Shown in pieces: positions 58,409-64,000 of a stretch of 64,000 nucleotides of DNA (positions within the stretch are counted from its first letter, which is position 1; every line of letters starts with the position of its first letter). The position numbers and the translations under genes were made by a program. Below the pieces are notes generated by a model that saw only the letters and a program-made list of their open reading frames with translations, had not been told where the DNA came from and did not search any database. The DNA is taken from positions 124,001 to 188,000 of the forward strand of contig NZ_BAABBV010000002.1 in NCBI RefSeq assembly GCF_039538145.1, read 5' to 3'. This DNA comes from Gryllotalpicola daejeonensis. Lineage in GTDB: Bacteria; Actinomycetota; Actinomycetes; Actinomycetales; Microbacteriaceae.

Positions 58409-59805
58409 GCTCGTACTCCAGCGTCGTGAGAGAGAAGGTCTTCCTCGGTCTCGCCGCGCACGATTACACGTGCCTGACCGTCGCGCACGGCGACGACCGC
58501 GGGGCGGGGAAGGTAGTTGTAGCGGCTCGACAGCGAGAAGCAGTAGGCGCCGGTGGCCGGCACCACGAGCAGGTCGCCTGGGGCGATATCGCCCGGCAGG
58601 TACTCGGCGTCGACCACGATGTCGCCGGACTCGCAGTGCTTGCCCGCGATGCGCACGAGTGCGGGCGAGGCATCCGATCGCCTCGACGCCAGCCGCGCGC
58701 TGAACTGCGCCTGATACAGCGCGTAGCGCGCGTTGTCGCTCATGCCCCCGTCGACGCTCGCGTACAGGCGGGTCGCGGTCGCGCCGCCCTCTGCCTCGAC
58801 GGTGACCGGCTTGGTCGTGCCGAGCTCGTAGAGCGTGACGCCCGGCGTGCCGATGATCGCGCGGCCGGGCTCGAAGGCGAGGTGCGGCACGGGGATGCCG
58901 AGCGCGGCGCAGTGCGCGGCGACCGAGTCGATGATCGGCGCGGCGAGCTCCCAGGCGTCGGTCGCCTCGTCGCCCGTGTTGTAGGCGATGCCGAAGCCGC
59001 CGCCGAGGTTCAGCTCGGGCACCGGCCCGTCCTCGAGCAGGCGCGCGTGCACCGCGAGCAGGCGGCGCGCGGATTCCGCGATGCCGGCAGACCCGAAGAC
59101 CTGCGTGCCGTTGTGGCAGTGCAGCCCCACGAAGTCGAGGGATTCATGCGAGCGGATGCCGGCGACCAGACGCTCGACCTCGTCGAGCGAGACCCCGAAC
59201 TTCTGGTCTTCGTGCGCGGTCGCGAGGTAGGCGTGGGTCTCGGCGTGGACTCCCGACTTCACGCGCAGGCGCACCCGCTGGCGGCGGCCGTGGCGGCTCG
59301 CCGCGGCGGCGACCCGCTCGATCTCCTGCTCGGAGTCGATGACGATCGTGCCGAGCCCCACCGAGACGGCGCGGTCGATCTCGGCGAGCGACTTGTTGTT
59401 GCCGTGCAGCCCGAGGCGCGCGGGGTCGACGCCCGCGGCCAGCGCCACGGCGAGCTCGCCGGCGCTGCAGGTGTCGAGGTTGAGCCCCGCCTCGATGACC
59501 CAACGGGCGACCTCGGTCGAGAGGAAGGCCTTGCCCGCGTAGTAGACCGTCACGGTGGTACCCACGGCTTCGGCCGCTGCGGTGAAGGCGTCGTGGATGC
59601 GGGCGGCTCTGGCGCGGGCATCCGCTTCATCGATCACATAAAGAGGTGAGCCGAACTGCTCTTTGAGGGCGGTGACGGGCACTCCACCGATCTCGATCAC
59701 TCCGTCGGCGTTGCGCGTCGCGCTCGCGGGCCAGACGTTCACGGGCAGGGCGTTCACGTCAGCGGGAACGGTCAGCCAGCTCGGCGCCAGGGGGTTGGTG
59801 ACCAC
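58405..59805 (-). CDS. lysA: Diaminopimelate decarboxylase
   Basis: The 466-residue PLP barrel enzyme makes lysine from meso-diaminopimelate. PLP lysine in VYYAGKAFL (about 90), HCHNGTQVF, the LNLGGGFGIAY glycine loop, and GKHCESGDIV with the active-site Cys. GTG 59805 has GAGGAC 7 nt upstream, on a leader of about 27 nt. First gene of the lysA-hom-thrC-thrB operon. Confidence 0.97.
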   Translation of the reverse strand: MVTNPLAPSWLTVPADVNALPVNVWPASATRNADGVIEIGGVPVTALKEQFGSPLYVIDEADARARAARIHDAFTAAAEAVGTTVTVYYAGKAFLSTEVARWVIEAGLNLDTCSAGELAVALAAGVDPARLGLHGNNKSLAEIDRAVSVGLGTIVIDSEQEIERVAAAASRHGRRQRVRLRVKSGVHAETHAYLATAHEDQKFGVSLDEVERLVAGIRSHESLDFVGLHCHNGTQVFGSAGIAESARRLLAVHARLLEDGPVPELNLGGGFGIAYNTGDEATDAWELAAPIIDSVAAHCAALGIPVPHLAFEPGRAIIGTPGVTLYELGTTKPVTVEAEGGATATRLYASVDGGMSDNARYALYQAQFSARLASRRSDASPALVRIAGKHCESGDIVVDAEYLPGDIAPGDLLVVPATGAYCFSLSSRYNYLPRPAVVAVRDGQARVIVRGETEEDLLSHDAGVRA

Positions 59806-59838
59806 GGGTGTCCTCGGGGTAGGTGGGGATTGCGCGCC

Positions 59839-59844
59839 AGTTTA
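59839..59844 (-). promoter_or_regulatory. -10 box TAAACT of the lysA-thrB operon
   Basis: TAAACT on the minus strand, 34 bp before the lysA start, leaving a leader of about 27 nt with a GAGGA ribosome site. Confidence 0.5.
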
Positions 59845-59921
59845 CCGGGCGGCGGGTCATGGCCCGAAACTCGTGACGTCGAGCGTCAGCCCCCACACTC
59901 CGCCCGCCCCGGATCGGTTCC

Positions 59922-59977
59922 CGAGGGGTGCCGCGATGGGGTTCTGCCGGAGTATTCGCCCATCACCGCACCCCTCG
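59922..59977. terminator. Stem-loop after the argS-LmeA genes
   Basis: CGAGGGGTGCCGCGATGGG (59922-59940) pairs at 17 of 19 positions with 59959-59977 around an 18-nt loop. It ends 11 bp past the stop of the LmeA-like gene and separates it from the lysA promoter. Confidence 0.7.
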
Positions 59978-59988
59978 GCGAAGCATCC

Positions 59989-60744
59989 CTAGCTCGCCGG
60001 GCAGGCGCCGTGCGTTTGGAAGGTCTTCGGGTCGAGCGAGAAGTCGTCCGCCTGGAAGTCGATCGAGGCCTTGCTGCGCTCGATCGTGATCTCGCCGACG
60101 TTGAGGCCCGCCGGCAGGTACGGCGCGATGCATACGTTGATGGGCTTGCCGTCGAAGACACCGCCGAGCAACGACTTCACGTCGAAGTGCACCGGGCCCG
60201 AGGTCACGTTGACCGACTGCGGGTACAGGCGCACCACCTTGCCGTCGGCCACGGGCCGCACCGCCGCCGAATAGCTCAGCGGCAGCCCGAGCACCTGCGT
60301 CGTCGCCTTGTACGTGATGGTCTTCGAGCTGAGCCCGATCGCCGCCGTCGGGTCCGGCAGCGAGACCAGGCTGTTGACCGCGTCCTGAGAGACGTGCAGG
60401 GTGCCGCGCGCCGAGCCGAGCACGGGCGCGGTGCGGAACGAGCGATCGATGCGCACGTCGTTGGCGGTGGCGGATGCCGAGACCGATCCGCGCTCGGTGG
60501 TGATGCTCGGGGCATCCACCTGCACCTCGCTGAAGCGCCCCGCGAGGTACTGCACGATGAACGAGAAGCCGTGGATGTCGACCGAGAGGCCCGGCGCGGT
60601 CACTCCGTCGGGAAGCGACTGGGCGATCTCGGCTTCCATGCGCTTCTCGGCATATGCCCGCAGCGCCGCATCGGCACCGAAGGCCAGCGCCGCCACGGCG
60701 AGCAGGGCGACGACGGTCCAGGCGAGGCGACGCGCACTGTTCAT
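59989..60744 (-). CDS. LmeA-like phospholipid-binding protein (DUF2993)
   Basis: The 251-residue product has one N-terminal signal or anchor helix (about 8-27), followed by a beta-rich domain of the DUF2993/LmeA type (VQYLAGRFSEVQVDAPSI, ASATANDVRID, GLNVGEITIERSKASIDF). In mycobacteria LmeA binds lipids in the periplasm and affects lipoglycan elongation. Two Cys in the C-terminal part could pair. It follows argS by 16 bp in the same direction. Confidence 0.85.
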   Translation of the reverse strand: MNSARRLAWTVVALLAVAALAFGADAALRAYAEKRMEAEIAQSLPDGVTAPGLSVDIHGFSFIVQYLAGRFSEVQVDAPSITTERGSVSASATANDVRIDRSFRTAPVLGSARGTLHVSQDAVNSLVSLPDPTAAIGLSSKTITYKATTQVLGLPLSYSAAVRPVADGKVVRLYPQSVNVTSGPVHFDVKSLLGGVFDGKPINVCIAPYLPAGLNVGEITIERSKASIDFQADDFSLDPKTFQTHGACPAS

Positions 60745-60760
60745 CGAAAACCCCAGATGG

Positions 60761-62431
60761 CTACATCTTCTCCGGAGCGGAGACCCCGAGCAGGTCCAGG
60801 CCGTTGCGGATGGTCTGGCCGACGGCCAGGTTCAGCGTGAGGCGGGTGCGGTGCACGTCTTCCACCGGCTCCTCGCCCTGCGGAATCACGCGGCAGTTGT
60901 CGTACCACCGGTGGTACAGCCCGGCCACCTCTTCGAGGTAGCGCGCCACGCGGTGCGGCTCGCGCAGCTCGGCGGCGTGCGCGACGACGCGCGGGAACTC
61001 CTGCAGTGCGCCGAGCAGGGCCGACTCGGTCTCGTGCACAAGCAGCCCGGGCTCGAAGACGCTCGTGTCGACACCAGCAGCCTGCGCGTTCCGGGTCACC
61101 GAGCAGATGCGCGCATGGGCATACTGCACGTAGAACACCGGGTTGTCGTTGGTGCGGCTGCGCAGCTGGTTCGGGTCGAGCGCGAGCGGCGAGTCGGCCG
61201 GGTAGCGCCCGAGCGAGTAGCGCAGGGCGTCGGTGCCGAGCCACTCGATCAGGTCGTCCATCTCGATGATGTTGCCCGCGCGCTTCGACAGGCGTGCGCC
61301 GTTCACCGACACGAGCTGCCCGATGAGCACCTCGATGTCCTTCTCGGGGTCATCGCCTGCCGCGCCCGCGAGCGCCTTGAGGCGGTGCACGTAGCCATGG
61401 TGGTCGGCGCCCAGCAGGTAGATCTTGTGCTCGAAGCCGCGCTCGGACTTGCTGAGGTAATAGGCCGCGTCGGCGGCGAAGTACGTGTAGATCTCGTTCG
61501 AGCGACGGATGACCCGGTCTTTGTCATCGCCGAAGTCGGTCGTGCGCACCCACACGGCGTCGTCGGCGTCGAAGACGTGCCCGAGCTTGCGCAGTTCGGC
61601 GACCGCGTCGTCGATCGCGCTCGTGCCGGTCTCGGGATTCACCGCGTGCAGCGTGCGCTCGGAGAAGTACACGTCGAAGGTGACGTTGAAGTTCGCGAGC
61701 GACTGCTTGATCTCGCTCAGCTGCTGCGCGTACGCCACCTCGCGCGCCGCCGCGAGCGCCTCATCGGCCGGAAGCTCGAGGAGGTTCGGCACCTGCTCGA
61801 GCACGTGCGCCGCGAGGTCGGCGATGTACTGCCCGGGGTAGCCGCCCTCCGGCGTGGGCTCGCCCTTGGCCGCGGCGAGCACGCTCGCCCCGAACTTGTC
61901 CATCTGGGCGCCGGCGTCGTTGATGTAGTACTCGCTGGCGACCTCGGCCCCGGAGGCCTTCAGAACCCGCGCGATCGAGTCGCCAAGCGCCGCCCAGCGG
62001 GTGTGCCCGATGTGCAGGGGGCCGGTGGGGTTCGCGCTGACGAACTCGAGGTTGATGGCGCGCCCCGCCTGCGTGGTGTTGCGGCCCCAGGCATCCCCCG
62101 CGTCCACGATCGTCTTCGCGAGCTGCCCTGCGGCGGCCGCGTCGAGGCGCAGGTTGATGAAGCCCGGCCCGGCGACCTCGGCGGAAGACACGCCCGGCAG
62201 CGTGGCCGCCGCCTCGGCGATCTCGGTCGCGAGCTCACGCGGGTTCGTGGCGAGCGGCTTCGCCAGCCTGAGGGCGACGTTGGTCGCCCAGTCGCCGTGC
62301 TCGCGGTTCTTCGGGCGCTCGAGCGTGACGTCTGCCTCAGAGAATTCGACGCCCTCGTTGTCGCCGCGGCGTCGCGCCACGATCGGCGAGACGAGGGCGA
62401 AAAGGGCGTGGGAAAGCTCGGCAGGAGTCAC
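60761..62431 (-). CDS. argS: Arginyl-tRNA synthetase
   Basis: The 556-residue class-I enzyme has the Arg_tRNA_synt_N domain (about 1-100), SANPTGPLHIGHTRWAALGD with the HIGH motif (about 140), LGADHHGYVHRLKAL, and a C-terminal DALR domain. A KMSKS equivalent appears as RLSKRAGN. The GTG at 62431 gives the family start VTPAELSHALFAL; TAGAAT eight bases upstream predicts a one- or two-base leader. Confidence 0.97.
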   Translation of the reverse strand: MTPAELSHALFALVSPIVARRRGDNEGVEFSEADVTLERPKNREHGDWATNVALRLAKPLATNPRELATEIAEAAATLPGVSSAEVAGPGFINLRLDAAAAGQLAKTIVDAGDAWGRNTTQAGRAINLEFVSANPTGPLHIGHTRWAALGDSIARVLKASGAEVASEYYINDAGAQMDKFGASVLAAAKGEPTPEGGYPGQYIADLAAHVLEQVPNLLELPADEALAAAREVAYAQQLSEIKQSLANFNVTFDVYFSERTLHAVNPETGTSAIDDAVAELRKLGHVFDADDAVWVRTTDFGDDKDRVIRRSNEIYTYFAADAAYYLSKSERGFEHKIYLLGADHHGYVHRLKALAGAAGDDPEKDIEVLIGQLVSVNGARLSKRAGNIIEMDDLIEWLGTDALRYSLGRYPADSPLALDPNQLRSRTNDNPVFYVQYAHARICSVTRNAQAAGVDTSVFEPGLLVHETESALLGALQEFPRVVAHAAELREPHRVARYLEEVAGLYHRWYDNCRVIPQGEEPVEDVHRTRLTLNLAVGQTIRNGLDLLGVSAPEKM

Positions 62432-62439
62432 GAATAACG

Positions 62440-62445
62440 ATTCTA
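62440..62445 (-). promoter_or_regulatory. -10 box TAGAAT of argS
   Basis: TAGAAT, eight bases, then the GTG start of argS on the minus strand; near-leaderless. Confidence 0.5.
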
Positions 62446-62488
62446 TGGGAGCGCCTTCTGCGCGCCCTGAGAGACCCCGCGCCCTTGA

Positions 62489-62494
62489 TAGGCT
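62489..62494 (+). promoter_or_regulatory. -10 box TAGGCT of the lipoprotein gene
   Basis: TAGGCT lies 67 bp before the ATG at 62556, predicting a leader of about 55 nt. That leader holds a hairpin CAGGCA-CGGA-TGCCTG (62522-62537) but no clear Shine-Dalgarno sequence. Confidence 0.45.
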
Positions 62495-62555
62495 CGCGGC
62501 GTTTACGTGCCATTCCCTTGTCAGGCACGGATGCCTGGACCGAAAGCGCCCCCAC

Positions 62556-63188
62556 ATGCCCTTCGCTCGCCCCGCCCTTCGCGTCACGACCGCCCTCGTC
62601 GCCGGCTTCGCCGCCGCGGCTCTGCTCGCCGGCTGTTCTGGCCCGGGGTTGAGCTCAGCGCAGGACACGCCGAAGGCCCACGACACCTCGAGTGCTGCGC
62701 CGAGCGATACCGCCGCAACCGATGACGCGACGCCGACCCCCACGCCCACGCCGACCCCGACGCCGGTCACGCTGCAGCAGGGCCAGGTGTGGACGGCGCA
62801 GCAGGTCTACACGTTCAACCCGAACTTCTCGCCCGACCCGAACTACGCCGTGGCGCCCGGCAGCGCCGCCGAGCAGCTGACGAAGCTCGCGGGCGTGAGC
62901 TTCGGCTGGGTCAACCAGACGAGCAACGACAAGATCGAGATCGCCGTCGCTCACCCCAGCGCGCAGAACTTCGACCAGTTCAGCGGCCAGGTCGCCGGCA
63001 AGTCGCAGGTGGTGCCGATCGACGGCGCGCCCGCAGGCACCGTGAGTTACTTCAACGTCGACGGCGGCGTCGGCACGCTGCAGGTCTTCACCAACAACGG
63101 CTACTGGATCGTCATCGACTCGAAGACCTTCCTCGAGCCGGGCGACAGCTATCAGATCGCCACCGACGTGATGGGGAACCTGAAGTAA
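62556..63188 (+). CDS. Lipoprotein of unknown function
   Basis: The 210-residue product has a lipoprotein signal (lipobox LLAGC, about 23-27), a Thr/Ala/Ser linker with an uninterrupted Thr-Pro repeat (about 60-72) and a compact 130-residue domain with several short beta-strands (VSFGWVNQTSN, GTLQVFTNNGYWIVID). No enzyme motif is seen and I do not recognise the domain. It is divergent from argS and converges on the SDR gene. Confidence 0.8.
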   Translation: MPFARPALRVTTALVAGFAAAALLAGCSGPGLSSAQDTPKAHDTSSAAPSDTAATDDATPTPTPTPTPTPVTLQQGQVWTAQQVYTFNPNFSPDPNYAVAPGSAAEQLTKLAGVSFGWVNQTSNDKIEIAVAHPSAQNFDQFSGQVAGKSQVVPIDGAPAGTVSYFNVDGGVGTLQVFTNNGYWIVIDSKTFLEPGDSYQIATDVMGNLK

Positions 63189-63218
63189 CTAGCGCCCTCG
63201 CGAGCACAGCTCGCTCGG

Positions 63219-63267
63219 CGTCGGCCGCGCGACGACCCACCGGGTCGTCGCCGCTTAGCGGCCGACG
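63219..63267. terminator. Two-tier stem-loop overlapping the SDR stop
   Basis: Outer arms CGTCGGCCGC (63219-63228) and GCGGCCGACG (63258-63267) enclose inner arms GCGACGACCC (63229-63238) and GGGTCGTCGC (63242-63251), all perfect. The SDR stop codon (63255-63257) lies in the unpaired bases between the arms. Confidence 0.75.
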
Positions 63268-64000
63268 CGCGCGACGCGCTCCGCGAGGGCGTCCGGCGTG
63301 AGCTTCGCCGCGGCGACGATGAGCTTGTAGCGCAGGCTGGGAATCGACACCGCCCGGCCGCGGGCGGTGTCGATGAGCGCTGCACGCACGACATCGGGCG
63401 CCGACAGCCACAGGAAGTCGGGGATCGCACGCTCGAGCTGAGCGGGCTCGCGCGGCTCGCCCTGAGGCGCCGCAGCGTGGGCATCCGTCGACAGTCGTGA
63501 GTGGAACTCGGTGCGCACGAAACCCGGCGCGATCGCCGTGACGCGCACGCCGCGACGCTTGTATGCGATGTTCGCCCACCGGCTGAACGAGAGCAGCCAC
63601 GCCTTGGCGGCGCCGTACGTGCCGCGCGGGCTGTAGCCCGCCACCGACGCGATGTTGATGATCGTGCCGCTGCCCGCGGGCAGCATGTGCGCGAGCGCCG
63701 CGTGCGTGAGCCGCAGCGGCACCTCGACGAGGATCGACAGCAGCTCGAGCTCGTCGTCGACGCTGTTCGCGTCGAAGTCCTTGGCGAGCCCGAAGCCCGC
63801 GTTGTTGACGAGCACATCGATGCGATTCACGGATGCCGCGACTCGAGCTTCCGCCGCCTTGACGCCCGCCTTCGTCAGCAGGTCCGCCGGCAGCACCTCG
63901 ACCTCGATGTCGTGAGCGGCGCGCAGTTCTTCCGCGAAGGCCTCGAGGCGCTCCCGGCTGCGGGCCACGAGCACGAGATCGAGCCCGTCGGCGGCCAGCT
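63255..64000 (-). CDS. Short-chain dehydrogenase/reductase, N-terminus beyond the window
   Basis: The reading frame is open to the right edge and reads LDLVLVARSRERL there, the second strand of a Rossmann fold, so the start and the TGxxxGIG loop lie outside. Visible motifs: VNNAGFG (about strand 4), INIASVAGY with the catalytic Ser, and YGAAKAWLL with the catalytic Tyr-x-x-x-Lys. The tail (after about residue 180) holds a variable substrate region. NAD(P)-dependent oxidoreductase of unknown substrate. Confidence 0.9.
   Translation of the reverse strand, partial: LAADGLDLVLVARSRERLEAFAEELRAAHDIEVEVLPADLLTKAGVKAAEARVAASVNRIDVLVNNAGFGLAKDFDANSVDDELELLSILVEVPLRLTHAALAHMLPAGSGTIINIASVAGYSPRGTYGAAKAWLLSFSRWANIAYKRRGVRVTAIAPGFVRTEFHSRLSTDAHAAAPQGEPREPAQLERAIPDFLWLSAPDVVRAALIDTARGRAVSIPSLRYKLIVAAAKLTPDALAERVARVGR

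Overview
The window is high-GC DNA, with GTG and some TTG starts and gene content and order typical of Actinobacteria. The best fit is the family Microbacteriaceae (Microbacterium-like); this rests on recognised gene neighbourhoods and protein features, not on a database search. I see no tRNA, rRNA, CRISPR array, transposase or integrase. It reads as ordinary chromosome with about 60 protein genes.

Layout. 1-8.3 kb: the 3' end of an RNB-family ribonuclease, then isoprenoid and membrane-proteolysis genes on the minus strand (FKBP lipoprotein, dxr, rseP-like, ispG), interrupted by a DsbA-like protein, an NAD-epimerase and a small unknown gene. 8.4-14.5 kb: a secreted cysteine-rich protein, a PlsC acyltransferase, OsmC, gabT, an asparaginase and ald. 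14.5-18.9 kb: a minus-strand trio of FtsK/EssC-like ATPase, zinc-ribbon FHA protein and PP2C phosphatase. 19-22.5 kb: aminobutyraldehyde dehydrogenase, an Lrp/AsnC regulator and an omega-aminotransferase; with gabT these can take putrescine to succinate semialdehyde. 22.6-33.6 kb: HAD phosphatase, DUF4192 protein, a TetR-controlled heterodimeric ABC exporter, aldo/keto reductase, dipeptidase, two DNA alkylation-repair genes and yaaA. 33.7-43.3 kb: the complete atp operon (atpI-like, B, E, F, H, A, G, D, C) preceded by a WecA/TagO-like transferase and a TsaC/Sua5 protein. 43.4-51.4 kb: a DrrAB-type ABC transporter with its TetR, prmC, cysK-cysE, a sugar-type oxidoreductase/isomerase pair and another TetR. 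51.5-62.4 kb: prfA, rho, thrB, thrC, hom, lysA, an LmeA-like protein and argS. 62.5-64 kb: a lipoprotein and the 3' part of a short-chain dehydrogenase.

Two themes cross the window. First, at least sixteen genes have a TANNNT-like -10 box whose last base lies only 5-7 nt before the start codon, so transcription should begin at or next to the start codon: leaderless mRNAs appear to be the default for first genes, while genes with a longer leader or inside operons use Shine-Dalgarno sites or stop/start overlaps. Second, two chains of housekeeping genes that are usually contiguous in this group (argS-lysA-hom-thrC-thrB-rho-prfA-prmC-tsaC-wecA-atp, and dxr-rseP-ispG) are split here by small accessory modules. 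At one split, beside dxr, a degenerate second copy of the dxr 3' end survives next to tandem palindromes. Two operators can be read directly: an 18-bp TetR site filling the promoter spacer at 29.07 kb, and a perfect 21-bp palindrome at the start point of the DrrAB promoter at 43.37 kb.
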